From NCBI GenBank assembly GCA_945859605.1, contig OX243824.1:22312561-22376560 (forward strand): DNA of 64,000 nt, in the 5' to 3' direction. Every line of letters starts with the position of its first letter. Within the stretch, counting starts at the first letter, position 1. The position numbers and the translations under genes were made by a program. Of the stretch, positions 1 through 11,519 are shown piece after piece. Under the pieces are notes generated by a model. That model did not search any database. It worked only from the letters and a program-made list of their open reading frames with translations, and was not told the DNA's origin. Origin of the DNA: Lumbricus rubellus (lineage: Eukaryota; Annelida; Clitellata; Crassiclitellata; Lumbricidae).

Positions 1-491
1 CAAATCAGTTTGTGCAGGTCTATAGGCTAGGCTACTCAAAATTTATAGGGCCACTTATGCATGAGCTTGATTAAACTGTGGTCTATTTGTGTGTGCTGTA
101 CCTTCAAGATGAATATAATATGCCTACTTCGAAGTAAGCATATTAGCGTGGAGTTAATGGATGTTTTGGCTTCAATACAACAAATTATCCAACAGCATGA
201 ACCTTACTTAGCACGCTATAGCCTACGTCGCTATAGCCTGTTGAATTCAATGAACGTTAGGCTACGAACGTCAGACTGTAGGCTTACATGTATGTAGTAG
301 CGTTAACGTGCGCGTTTAAAGTCTAAGCTCTGAACGCATCTATAATTATAGATAAGCTGTCTATAAAGTCTAACCACAACATTTCTTGTAAATAATTAAA
401 TATTATTTGCCTCTTTAGGTGGTCTGCCAGGGTACAGCAGTAGTACAGCATTTTCACAAGTCTTCAGAAACTCTGACATTGTTATTTTCAG

Positions 492-797
492 CCTCAGAAC
501 CGAAATTTACAGTGGGCTACAATGGTTCAGAAGACGCAACAGTTGCCTTCAGTTGTGCTGTGTCATTCAACGCGTCTTCGGATGTTTCTTGTGAGTTGAG
601 GATGGAAGACGCGTCAGGATTCACAGTTGCTAGAAGAAACGAATCTACTCTGAATAACGGATTGATTGTCTGCAATCTAGAGCACACTGTCATCGCAAAT
701 ACCTCTGCTGACCAATGGTACACTTGCAATGTCACTCTAAGTACCAAACACGACGGCGTCATTTATTCAAAAATGCTCAACGCTACGGTTGAGTGGC
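492..797 (+). CDS. Gene A exon: second-type Ig domain
   Basis: Acceptor TTTTCAG ends at 491 and donor GTAAGT begins at 798. The exon starts SEPKF and carries cysteines in the contexts AFSC, SCEL, VCNL and WYTC. The first and last fit the canonical B-F strand disulphide, and the inner two are an extra pair shared with genes B and C. It has six N-glycosylation sequons (NGS, NAS, NES, NTS, NVT, NAT), so it is extracellular. It is closest to the exon at 27930-28241, sharing blocks such as SCELR, EDASG and NESTL. Confidence 0.85.
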
Positions 798-3700
798 GTA
801 AGTAGCCTATTGCTAATAGGCCTATTATTTTACTAGAGAAGATTCAGCGCATAGAACAACATTGATGCGGCATAGTTGAAACTATAAATTGCATTCGCAG
901 AGTTGCGCTTTAAAGAGTTATTATCGGAAAGTGAACTTAAAATTTGCTACAATGAAAACCTCTTACCTCTGAGTGAGATATTCTGCGCACTAAGTCTAAC
1001 TGGAGGATGAGGTCGCGACCCATGATCCGTCGCCAGGGCTGACGAGAGAGATTCCAGTTAATCTTCACTAAGACATTATAAGTTTATTTAACAAAACATA
1101 GCCCAAATCATATTTTTTCTAAATATAACTAGGCCTACCTAGCCCGGACCCCTAAATGTCGCAGGACCTTTGGGCGTTTCCCTCTGCCTTTCTGGACGCC
1201 TGTCGCAACGGAGAAATCAATTTTCAACTAGGCCTATAATGTTGTCGGTGATATCAAACGGAAACCAGACAATTCTACGCAGTTTATAAAATCATTAATT
1301 TTTGCAATAGACCAGGAAGGGGAAACTGTTTTACAAAATGGAGTTGTGTTTGGCGAAATTGTTTTCTACTGCTTCTTTCGGTGCACTGATGGTTATTCCT
1401 AATTTAGGCTACTGCTGCACAAGTGTAGGCCTGTACACTGTTTAGACGACTAGATCTAAGCCTATGTAAAAATACGAACATCTTTCCATTTCTGCTTTCT
1501 TGTAGTTAGCCTACTAGAGTATTGCTTCTTATCAAACTACATGTATGCAACCAAGACATCTAATAAATCTGGAAGATACATCACTATAGTTATGTCAAAC
1601 TATTGCCGAATCGGAATCATTTTTGCCCGAAACTTTTCAATTCAATTCAATTCGTTTATTGTTCGAAACAATCGACATAAAAATTATGACAATTAGCCTA
1701 CACAGTAGACGTACCACAGGAAGACCCAGAATGGGCCAGGGTTCCACTTCTTAGGACCGCCTATGTATCATGAATTGAAATTATAATGGCATATGATTCG
1801 CATTTATGCTGGACTACGAGTTATGAACAGAGCGACATTGTAAGGTAGACACCAAACCTTAACTAGCGTAAAAAGAAAAAAGCTTTAACTAGTACCGATA
1901 CACAAAGACGAACTAATCTTGCATCACCCTGGAACGACACATTAGGTCTCGAGATCCACACCATGGCTAAAACTAGGTTTGCACGTAGGCCTACATGTAG
2001 GTCTACTCTATTCACTATTCAGTGAGTGAGAGTGAGATAACTTATCCGATAGAAATAGTACAAAGTTGGTCTATCGATGTTATCTGGTATCCAGAGAAGG
2101 ACATCCGTATAAATATAGGCCTACATTAAGTGTTTGAATATTCTGGAGTTCATTGCATTGGAAACACTCCAGACGCAGGCATACGAACACAACTTTTTGT
2201 AGACTCTCATGACAGATCGACTTCGCATAATCGCAAAATTTCTAAGAGCAGAAAACCTGATTATCCTTTGTTTTAAATATTTGTTTTCAGATCCAATAAT
2301 AATTCTTAGTTCAACAGAAGACTTTTTGTCAAGTAAGTGCTAACTTTTCATTCTGCTTATTTAGTTATATAATTGGTCGGGTTGAACATGATTAGAGGGC
2401 AAATGGCTTGATGAAAGTAGAATTTGAATTTGATTTAGCCAGAGTGCCGAGCTTGTATTACAATAGTATATTTTAAACCTTCTTATAGAAGATGTACCAA
2501 GGTAAACAGTATTCTAACATGCAGGCATAGGCCTAAGCTTACATGTAAGTCAAGATTGACAACAAGAAGAATCTTTGAGGAATCAAGGTTCCGCTACTAT
2601 ACATGGACAGTGGACACACTGGACAGTGGACACCTTACATAGCATTCTAAGAAACTAGTCTAGTCACAACTCAGTCAAAGCCATTGACGTAGAGCACAAC
2701 GACAATTCTCATAATGTTAAAGCTACAGAATAGTGCCAAATGAATGATGGTCAGCTACACTTAAGTAGCCTAGCCTAATTACTGGTACAAGAATTGTAAC
2801 GTTTGAGCAATGCGCCTCCTCTGAATCAGCAGGAAAATTGTTGCAATAATTTTACCATTGCAATGCATTTTACTGCAGTTGGCAGAAATTGATATGCTTC
2901 AACTTTTCAGAGGGAGGTGACCAAGCAGTAGCAGGTGCGTTTCATATTCTTCGAATTTCCATGCGAGTCTTTTCATGTTCATTATTATAAAAAAAACATA
3001 TGGGCTCTGGGCCTATAGCCTACTGGGTCCGAAATATCAATTACAGGACAATACAAGTCCTATAATAATTATTATTTTTGGTTCCATAAGGGCGCAATAA
3101 TAATGTAAAAAAAATAATTTTCTATTTTAGCATAATAATAGATTTTTCCTGCTGTCAATTATAGGCCTAACGATGTTCCCTGAGGCAGCAAAGACCGTCG
3201 TGAGATCAATTACAATTTATTCGAGAGATAATTCGATAATTTATTGTTAGGTTCAGGGGCCGTCCATAAAGTACGTCACGCTATTTTTGACCATTTTTGA
3301 CCCCCCCCCTGTCACAAACTGTCACAAATCTCGGACCCCCCCCTAAAGTACGTCACACTTTCGAAAATTTTTAAACATTAACACCGAAAGGCTATACATT
3401 ATTAGGGCATAAAACAAGGCTTCGCAGCAGCATTACTAGCGCTCCTAGCGAGAGGAATCGTGAACAACACATTCAGGTATACGCATTTCATGCTATTTTG
3501 ACATAAAACTAATTCAAATGTGTCACAAAATGTGTGAAAATTATTTTTAAAGCTATTAAATTCTACCAAAAAATATATAAAAGTGTGACGTCACACATGG
3601 CCTGACCCCCCGTCACAAACTTTCACACTTTCTCAAACCCCCTGGAGCGTGACGTAGTTTATGGACGGCCTCTCACTTTTTCAAGCTACATTAGGAATTC

Positions 3701-5948
3701 ATTGCATCCTGTTTAAAAGTAGGCCCTATACGCATGATATAGGCTAATCAACTACATGTAACCGAACCCAATGCGGTCAATATATTTTTTAAATAATTCC
3801 AATTGGCCCCGTTATCGCAAATATCAAGACATCAATCCATGGTCGCTGTCAGTTTAATGGTAAGCAAATAATCGTCCGTTATCGAAGCCACCTTGAATTC
3901 CGATGCGTTAGATATATTATATAGACTACATACCTTAGAAAACAGTAGGTAGGCAAAGCAGTTGAAAGACACAACTGTTAGGCCCTATATTTAGTTTTAC
4001 CAGTCATCAAGTACCTTAAGGAGTAAGAAGACATAGGCTGCGAATTCCATAGCAATAATTTGTATATGAACAGACGGGAAGGTTCGAGAACAGTCTTTGA
4101 TATCAGAATCAGATGATGGAGCGTTGTATTTTTTGGTGTCTCAGTTTTGAAGCCGTAGACCTATGTGATGCACAGACAAAAACCAGGTATGTTGTCCCGC
4201 ACCTGTATAAAAATGAATAGCCTACTGCTGTACAATTATAGAGCTCGTAATCAACATCACAGTTTCGAATTTTGCAAGAGACGAGGATACATCTGCAAAA
4301 CTTGCGACAGTAATAATCTTTGCTGTAGTGATCATCATCGCAGCCGTCGTCTACTTCACCATCCGTTCAAGGGAAAGAGACAACAGTGAGTATTCCTGCA
4401 ACTTTCATTCATTCATTCATTCATTCAGAGCATTTATATAGCGCCTCTTCAAGAAACTACTCAGAGGCGCTCCCAGCCCAACCACGAACAAAGAAAAAAG
4501 ACTTGAGGGACTTGTAGAACGCAGCCGGATGGACCACAAGTAGTGAACGAAGCGAGAGCGGGAGGTCGTTCCAGACAGTAGGCCCCACGACCGAGAAAGC
4601 ACGGCGCTGCTTAATAGCCAAGCGAGCCCGCGGGACCAGAAGCTCACCTTTAGACGAAGAGCGATATTGTACAACTATATTAACTTTGTTAATATAGTTG
4701 TAAAATAAAGGCATTTATCAGTTATTTTTCTCAAAGATTTGTTTTGTCTGCTAAGTAAGTAAGTAAACAAGTAGATAAATATTATTGTCCACTCCGCATG
4801 TGAGCGTTGCGTGATGAGTTGACTATTGATCAGACTTCAATGCCCGTTAAATCTAATTGCTCATCATTTCTTATACTACGCTGTCCCAGCCGGGCCTCAA
4901 ATCCGTCGTGAGTGGTAAACCCCTTGAACTAGGAGCAAAGGAGACAATTTGGGGTGAGCAACTTGTCCAAGGTTGCAACACATTGGCTTGAGAGGGGTTC
5001 GAACCTTCGACCCTCCTGTCACAAAGCACCGAGCACACGAACGCGCCGCCGCATCCCATAAGCCAGTAGGCCAATTTTATCGAGATGAGCAAAGGAAGAA
5101 GGGAATCTTTAAGTGAGTAACAACAGAACTAACAGCAGAGGCATTTTCAATTTGCCTACGTTTCATACAAACTCAAAATTAATATAAAAGCAGCCTAGAC
5201 ACACCTGCCATCCATTGATGTTTCGCCAGTCAGCCACATGTGATTCAAAGACATAATAATTTCTGCGTTTCCTCGTTGAGCTTTCCTGGTGGTTGAAATA
5301 TTTATTGAAATTTCATGTATAGTTTCATTATTATTGAATTGCTCTATATAATTGCGCTGGTTCCGTTTGTGTTTGCATACAGTGCTTATTCAACAACATA
5401 GTATGGGTCAGCCAATGGAGTTGTCAACTAATCATCCAAAAAGAACAGAGCATCGATACGATAATTATAACACTGGAGACCCAATTGCTAAAGAGTCAGC
5501 GACTCCTTGTTTTGACGGTAACTTTGGCCTTTTGCATTATGTGATGCAAATTTCGTAAGATGAATCTGTCCCTAGTGCGGTGTCGGGTACATCCGCATTT
5601 TATGCTGTTAAATTATTTTTGTGAGGTCATTTTTAAAATGGATGTTAGATTAATGAAACTACTTGTCTGCCTGAATATAAGTTGGCTTGGTGAAACTGTG
5701 TCCTTGCTTAAAAAGAAGGATTCCTAATTATATTGTATATCACAGTGCACCTATAGTCTACACTTTATTTTGCATATAAAAAAGCTGACGTTTTGTTTTA
5801 TTCTCCAGGTGTTCAGCAAGGACAGAAATCGCTGAAAGAGATCGAGCTAACTGTAGGCCTATGTGAAAACGATCTATACGATGCAACGCTAAAGCATCTC
5901 AATCCCTCAGGCACGTATGAATGTAGCCTATGTATGCATGAAGCTTAA
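492..5948 (+). CDS. Ig-superfamily receptor-like gene A (3' part, five exons)
   Basis: Exons 492-797, 2291-2332, 4242-4385, 5383-5517 and 5809-5948 join in phase 1 with canonical AG/GT borders and stay open to the TAA at 5946-5948. Their lengths (306, 42, 144, 135) are multiples of three before the last exon. Order: an Ig domain with four cysteines, a short linker, a transmembrane segment, then a cytoplasmic tail of about 100 residues. By comparison with genes B and C, the missing 5' part should hold a signal peptide exon and a V-like Ig exon before position 1. An AATAAA overlaps the stop (5947-5952). Role is inferred: a type I membrane protein, probably a surface receptor. The splice sites are read from the sequence only. 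The TM exon could instead begin at 4263 (same phase). Confidence 0.72.
2291..2332 (+). CDS. Gene A exon: linker
   Basis: A 42-base in-frame exon between TTGTTTTCAG and AAGTAAGT, phase 1 at both ends. It encodes a short stretch (PIIILSSTEDFLS) between the Ig domain and the membrane exon. Gene C has a linker of similar size (33 bases) in the same place. Small exons are easy to mis-call, so the support is the phase, the strong splice sites and the parallel with gene C. Confidence 0.55.
3258..3670. mobile_element. MITE with GGCCGTCC inverted ends
   Basis: GGCCGTCCATAAAGTACGTC at the left is inverted at the right end with one mismatch, and CCCCC tracts and GTCACAAA repeats lie just inside. About 410 bases, no coding capacity, in intron 2 of gene A. 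No clear target duplication. Confidence 0.75.
4242..4385 (+). CDS. Gene A exon: transmembrane segment
   Basis: Phase-1 exon ending at donor GTGAGT (4386). After a short juxtamembrane stretch (RDEDTSAK) it encodes a hydrophobic helix, TVIIFAVVIIIAAVVYF, followed by the basic stop-transfer TIRSRER. It corresponds to the exons at 32834-32963 and 62663-62794. An acceptor at 4262 would give a 21-base shorter exon in the same phase. Confidence 0.72.
4410..4670 (-). mobile_element. CR1/L2-type LINE 3' end
   Basis: Read on the minus strand, it encodes the C-terminal end of a non-LTR reverse transcriptase, with RRAFSVVGPTVWNDLPLSLR and SFKSLKSFF-like sequence. Then comes the 3' tail GGGAGCGCCTCTGAGTAG, a GGCGCTATATAAATG segment and a TGAA/ATTC repeat. 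The pattern 'AFSV..P..WN.LPLSLR' is typical of CR1/L2 ORF2 ends. 5' truncated; in intron 4 of gene A. Confidence 0.82.
4880..5070 (-). mobile_element. tRNA-derived SINE
   Basis: On the minus strand, a tRNA-like head with a B box GGTTCGAACCC follows GGTGCTTTGTGACAGGAGGG. It then has a body unlike the SINEs at 19.9, 23.6 and 32.5 kb. It cannot fold as a real tRNA over its full length as far as I can see. Confidence 0.6.
5383..5517 (+). CDS. Gene A exon: cytoplasmic tail, part 1
   Basis: Acceptor at TTTGCATACAG and donor GTAACT at 5518. The 135-base exon is open in the phase set by the TM exon. It encodes a polar tail with HRYDNYNTGD. Y-D-N fits the pYxN consensus bound by Grb2-type SH2 domains, which is only a motif match. 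If the donor is skipped, the frame ends at 5558. Nothing like it is seen in gene C. Confidence 0.55.
5809..5948 (+). CDS. Gene A exon: cytoplasmic tail, C-terminus
   Basis: Acceptor TTCTCCAG ends at 5808, phase 1, stop TAA at 5946-5948. It encodes about 46 residues including KSLKEIELTVGL, NDLYDATLKHL and GTYECSL. Three exons stay in one frame across two introns, which supports the model. The tyrosines do not match ITIM or ITAM consensus: the +3 positions are T and S. Confidence 0.58.
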
Positions 5949-6084
5949 TAAATAACAATTACAAATTCAATTTAATCTTCCCATTCATGTTTTTCCTCCC
6001 TCTAGAAAATTGACAGCAATTTTCTAGCTAGCCTACTACTTTCGGTTTTCAATTAAAAAGTTCTCACTATTAGGCTAGCTGCAC

Positions 6085-6165
6085 TGGAGTTGGGAGCGCC
6101 TATATGAGTAATTTTCTTTAAGGGACGCTATAAAATGTTCAATATAAATGAATGAATGAATCAAT
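6085..6165 (+). repeat. LINE/SINE 3' tail fragment
   Basis: GGGAGCGCCTATATGAGTA followed by a GACGCTATAAAATG block and a GAAT/CAAG repeat. This is the tail shared by the LINE and SINEs of the window, degraded. Confidence 0.6.
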
Positions 6166-7184
6166 CAAGCAAGCAATCAAAATATGAATGTGGTTTGCAT
6201 TATGTGCTTTAACAGACGGATATTTTGCAAAAGAAGCAATCTAATCAGGAAATCCTATAAATCGATCTACCTAAAGTTAGCACAATGCATGGACAAAAAG
6301 TGGTAAGATCTCAACTTTACCATTATTAAATCAAAAACGAAACTGAAGTTTTTTATATTTAGTGTAGCTAAAAGCCACTTTTTGACTGAATACGAACTCT
6401 TTTTCAGAAATGTGAACTCGTTCAGAATAAGACTTCTAAAGTGTAGGGCCTACAGAAATAATTCAGACAAAGAAGGCTGCGCCTGCATCAAACAAGTGCA
6501 ATGCAATTTTTACAGGCATTCAAAAATGCTAGCAACATACTAAATCCATGATTGCAGTTCAAAGATGTTGACAGAGTTTGGCTAAACACTGGAGACTGGA
6601 AAGTTGTAACCCAAGGTTAATAATAGGCCTATAACATAACAATCGGCGATGTAAAATCAAAAGAGTTATACCACACATGTCACATAACTTTGCATTAAAC
6701 TTAATTGTAGGCCTACTTTCCAGAACAATATTACCACTTAATTATATGTTACATTTGTCTACACCTCACGGTAAAATGAAAAGTAAAACATCTGAATTTA
6801 TAATTTTCGGGAAAGCAAATAAAGTGATTGCAGTTCAAAGATGTTGGATAGCTTATTTTAGTAACAGGACCGTCGCTAATTCTAATAAACAATTAATTTC
6901 TCGGAAAAATGTTATGTTGGCCTATATGCTACGTTCTTCAATTCTATTCGCGGAAATCTTATTTTAGGTAAATAGGCTATGTAGGCTACTTTCACTGTTT
7001 TCCGTTTGTTCATTTGGCACACGTCAAACAGTCGTCTTGCATTTATGGTCGTCCAAATAATATTGCTAAAGGTTTATCGATTCGTATAACAGACACCTAA
7101 TTAAAGATCAGACTAACTTAATGATTGCTTGTTTGTTCAGCAAAATGGGTTTATTTCGTCCGGGTGTATTTCGCTCATTCATCA

Positions 7185-7440
7185 TGGAGATTTATATAGC
7201 GCCTCTTCAAAGTTGCTACTCAGGAGCGCTATACCCACCCAACCTCGGCGGAAAAGTGAGCTTACTGTTTCGATAAATGCATTTGAGCAGACCATAGGCA
7301 TAAGGCGTGGAAGCCCATTCCATATCCGGGTTGGGGGGGGGGGGGTAATAACAGAGAACGCACGGTGCTGTTTAAGAGCAGTGAGCAGTTCGTGCTAGGG
7401 GAATGAGAAGTTCACCCTAACTGGAAAGACGTCGAGCATG
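7185..7440 (-). mobile_element. LINE 3' end fragment
   Basis: The minus strand shows the same tail (AGCGCTCCTGAGTAG, GGCGCTATATAAATC) preceded by degraded ORF2 C-terminal sequence, with GTGCGTTCTCTG matching the conserved 'RAFSV' zone. Older than the copy at 4.4 kb. Confidence 0.6.
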
Positions 7441-7636
7441 ACGTTCCCGACAACCAAAGTGTCGTTGTCCATTTTCCATGCAAACTGTGTAGTTTAACCA
7501 CTATCCCAACCGATAGTTACCGTCAGAGCTGTGGTTATCTGAGTAGGCTACTTGTTGATGATAGATTAACTCTTTGGCATCGATGAACTTTTAGACATTA
7601 AACTGACTTAGGCCTACATAAACAAGAAAACCTAAA

Positions 7637-7860
7637 ATATTTTGCCAATATCTTGGCCAGAAGTAAGAATTGCCAGGTCACATTTTAAAGGCTTAAAGGT
7701 AGCCTATTTCGTATTTACTTACAAAGGACAAATTTCCTCAAAAATATTTCAAACACAACAAAAGCTAAATATCACTTTTAGTGAGCCCACCCACTGTGTG
7801 ATGACGTTTCAAAAACATAGGCCTATTGCAACAAAAAGGCGACTTTATTAAGTCTGATCT
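7637..7860 (+). repeat. Dispersed repeat R1, copy 1 (fragment)
   Basis: Starts at the shared CCAATATCTTGGCCAGAAGT block and ends at the shared block AAGTCTGATCTCAAAT. The same blocks occur in the same order at 25735-26815 and 61810-62290. No coding. Confidence 0.7.
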
Positions 7861-8398
7861 CAAATCTCGTACTTGTCTGACGACGTGTCCAGCAATCGTT
7901 CGAATTAGAACATGGAACCCTTTCCAATATTAGTTAAAATTTAGATCTATATGTTTCAGATGGACACTTTGGACTCGTCAACATTGCTACTGAGAAAATG
8001 AACTTTAGACCAACTACGGAAAGTTTCTTTGGAAGAAGACGAACTTTGGAAAAAAAGCCGAGTTTTGACAATTTGCCTGCAAACGACTTTTATAATGCAA
8101 CTTATTTTTTTAGGTATTTTAGAAGTTTTCAAAAGGCGTTTTGTGAAAATCGGTCTGCTAACGCCTAATTCTAAATTGTAGCAATAGCCTAATGCTCGTT
8201 GCCCGTACCCTTGTAAAGATTTACTCCAATAAGCAGCTGCATGCACGCAAGATCATAATTTATATCTTTTATTGACCTCTTGTAGCCAACATGTTAGACA
8301 TAATGCATCGTCTATGGATCGCTATGTATAATAGACTACACACGAGTTTAGTAAAGTAATTTTGTAATAGCATAATCCTGATTAGATGCACAATTGCA

Positions 8399-8685
8399 CA
8401 TGGGCGCCCGCAGACATTTTTACAGGAGGGGCAAAACAATAGGCACGGTTAAAAACATTTGGCATGAGCTTGAAAACTGCAGAGTATAACATTAAGAACA
8501 AGGGTATTAATTTTTCCAAAAGTATAGGTACATGTATCTCAGTTTCACTTTGTTTTGTTTATCATTAGTATTATTAGTTACTCATTGCGAAGTAATTTGT
8601 TTAAGACAAAAAATGAGTAATTAAAAATATTTGCCACTTTTTCAGGGACTAGTGCCCCTCATGCCCCTATGTGCGGGCACCCATG
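8399..8685. mobile_element. hAT-type MITE, degraded
   Basis: CATGGGCGCCCGCA at the left and its inverse at the right with one mismatch; both subterminal regions read GGGGCA-like sequence. It resembles the ends of the element at 58730-59771. The target duplication has decayed (flanks CAATTGCA and AAGATGCA). Confidence 0.6.
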
Positions 8686-8959
8686 AAGATGCAGAAATAA
8701 TGTTAACTGGTCCAGTTTATTAATTACGTAAGCCTAAATCGTAAAAAAGCTATTCAATGTATTCATGCTAAGTATAAAATATAGGCCTATTCGCGAGAAC
8801 GTTTAAGCTAGTCATTTCTTTCCACTGTTATAATAATATGCATTGCATGTATGTTGGTGTGAAATGAAGTTGTGTTAATGCAATGTGATGATGCGATGTC
8901 AAACTGACTGTGCTATGATTTTGTACCTGCTACACAACCTATGGTAGGCTAACTGTGAT

Positions 8960-10332
8960 CAGGGGCTTCTATCCCCCCTAAGCAGCCGGGCGCAACAAAT
9001 CTTTTTCCCCCCTTTCTGGGTCGGCCCTCCCTCCCGACAATTTAATGCAATCTAGACCCCTCCTCTAGTGCGTGGAATGAAGGCTTTTTTGTAGAAGGAT
9101 GGACAAACGAGCATCCATGCAGCAGACATCGCCGAAGCATGCGTATGGCTGATAATGGGAATGGTATGTGAAGGGATGTGCTCCTACCCATAAGAAATTT
9201 TTGCAATTTCCATGCTGGATTTTCAGCAGTTTAAGCTGTCCTCTTAACCAAATTGCTCTACTATTTCAGTGGATGAATAATTGATGCCAATCAGGCATGG
9301 GTTTAGCGCCTCAGATTAGTGTGCAGCCTACTGCGAGAGGCGTTACATAAATTTATAGAGTGTAATGCAATACAATAAAATACAATCTAGGCCTACGTAA
9401 TAATGATATAGTTTTACTTACTGTTCAAGGAACAAAAACAGTTTGAAATTTGACCGTCTAAAATTTTGAAAGATAACATTAGAGAGAAGTCATTTGTCTA
9501 AATTTTTTATGGGGGTGGAAGTACTTTCACCGCCAAAAAAGTTGAAAAAAAGATGATGACCTTTTTTTAGTCATCTGGCCAAAAGGTCAATAAAAATTTC
9601 TATTTTCACCACCAAAAAGTTGATGACTTTTTAAAAAAAACTTTTTTTAGTCATCTGGCCAATAAGTCAAGAAAAATTTCTATTTTCACCGTTTTCAGTT
9701 TTTTAAAAGTTTTCTTTAGTCTTGACGCTCAATTATTGGGGGGGACCAATGCATGGGCCATCCCCCACCACATTTATTGGGGGACCGTCCCTCTGTCTCC
9801 CCCCAGGTCTCCGCCCATGAGTATAGCTAAAAACTATTACCATTCTGTCAAAATGTTCTATGGGTGGGAAAGTAATTTCTGGGGAACTTCCATAGAGGTG
9901 CCTAGATTGAGCACTGTCTTCCGTGGCCGGTTTTCTCACGCGGCATAGTGTTTTGTTAACGAAATATGCCCGTGAGGCAAATTTTTTCAGTAAACAAAAC
10001 AAACGAAACTTTTTCACGTCTATGCAGACGATGATGGCGAGATAACGCCGAGATTAAGTGCGAGAAATACATATCATAGCATAGATGATATTAGATATTA
10101 TTGGGCTTATACAGTGCGCCAACAAAATCGAGCGACTTATTCCGGTCTGCATTTATTGAATTTTGTAGGCTCACACGAAAAGTGCGTATGTCGTAGGACT
10201 TTAACTGAGGACTTTGAAGTTGTAACACGTAAAAAGTGCAATAAAAATTGAAAATTAAAAAATTCCGCTTTCCCCCCCTATTTTTCACTGGGCGCAAGCT
10301 GCGCCCGCCATGTATAGGGATAGAAGCCCCTG
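8960..10332. mobile_element. Non-autonomous hAT element with 8-bp target duplication
   Basis: Inverted ends CAGGGGCTTCTATCCC / GGGATAGAAGCCCCTG, flanked exactly by ACTGTGAT at 8952-8959 and 10333-10340. CAG ends and 8-bp duplications are hAT hallmarks. The 1.37 kb interior has no transposase reading frame and includes repeated GATGACTTTTT-AGTCATCTGGCC stretches also seen near 34.7 kb. Confidence 0.9.
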
Positions 10333-10439
10333 ACTGTGATCACCAACGTCGAAGATATTTATTCCAATAAACGGTTTTATTCATACTGCACTGTGCCACA
10401 TCTATAATTTTAACTGAAGGCTTTACACGATTGTCATTT

Positions 10440-10505
10440 TATGGTCAAAGACTTATATAGCGCCCTCTTGTAGAGACAACACAGAGGCGCTCCCTACCTT
10501 AAGCG
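10440..10505 (-). repeat. LINE/SINE 3' tail fragment
   Basis: The minus strand gives GGGAGCGCCTCTGTGTTG and GGCGCTATATAAGT, the common tail of the window, without a recognisable body. Confidence 0.55.
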
Positions 10506-10684
10506 ACAAAAAACCAGTGTGATACCGATTGGTTTTTCTAACGTTTTCGGAATCAAGGTGAAGAAAATTAAAGGAGTTCATGGCGTTGGATGCAAGATAA
10601 TCCATCCAGAATACTCCCTAGCATTGTATGCCCAATCTATGTATGAAATGTCGAGCAAAGCAAGCCAGTGTGATATAGACCATA

Positions 10685-11110
10685 GATGTAAAAAACGATG
10701 AAAACGAAATAAAAAACGGTAAAAAACGACGTTTTTTTCAAAGTAATAAAAAACGACAAAAAACGATAAAAAACGGAAACGGAAAATAATTTGACTTTGC
10801 TACATCAAAAACCGCATTTTAACCATGAAAATCTTGATTAGGAACCTACTACACGTAGGCTTTCTCTTAAATGATGATGTTAAACGATGAAATAATGACG
10901 TTAGTTAGCTGGATTCTTGAGAGTTGGCGGAAAACATAAGAAATATCAGAAAAAATTAAAATTAAGAAAAATAATAATAGAAAGTAAATGTATAAATAAA
11001 GATAAATAAAAAATAAAAAACGATAAAAGTAAGTATATTCTTTATTTCTTAACCAGCTGCCAAACAGCACTCTGGTGAACAAGTATCACATACAGATTTA
11101 ACATAAAAAC
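10685..11110. repeat. A-rich low-complexity stretch with AAAAACG repeats
   Basis: Irregular AAAAAACGA/AAAAAACGG runs and AT-rich sequence. The same AAAAAACG pattern resumes at 11400-11475 on the other side of a LINE fragment. No gene. Confidence 0.6.
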
Positions 11111-11149
11111 ATAAAAATTATTAAAACTAAACAAACTAATTAATTAATA

Positions 11150-11400
11150 TGTAAATAACATTCTAGTTATAAATGTCTTCCTCATTTGATTGTCTGCTCG
11201 TGGAAGTACCCGATCATGGTGTCTGGGGCGCAGGTTATAACCCGTTTGTTTCGCTGGTGGAAGCAACTCGTGGAGGACATGGCCTGGTCTTGTCAGAACC
11301 GCCGAAAACAAACTGTTATCAGCATGGCGACAGAGTTCTTCAAATGTTGGAGTAACACCCGAAATATAATGCTGGCGAAGAAGTCTATTCATTATGGCTT
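11150..11400 (-). pseudogene. LINE reverse-transcriptase C-terminal fragment
   Basis: The minus strand encodes HVLHELLPPAKQTGYNLRPR followed by HHDRVLP, a C-terminal pattern (HxLxxLLPP, YNLRPRxHxxxLP) seen in many marine-invertebrate LINE ORF2 proteins. Only the last 85 or so residues are present, so it is a truncated retroposed copy. Confidence 0.65.
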
Positions 11401-11519
11401 TAAAAACGATGGGAAAAATAAAAAACGAAAAAAACGACGTTTTTTGGGAGAGAATAAAAAACGGAAAAAAACGTTTTTTACAACTATGATATAGACCAAA
11501 TTGCAAAGTTCCACCCACT

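Noticed and set aside
517..762. Antisense open frame across the Ig exon (also 27955-28188 and 61175-61423)
   Set aside because: These are shadows of the Ig coding strand, which has splice sites, phase and cysteine pattern.
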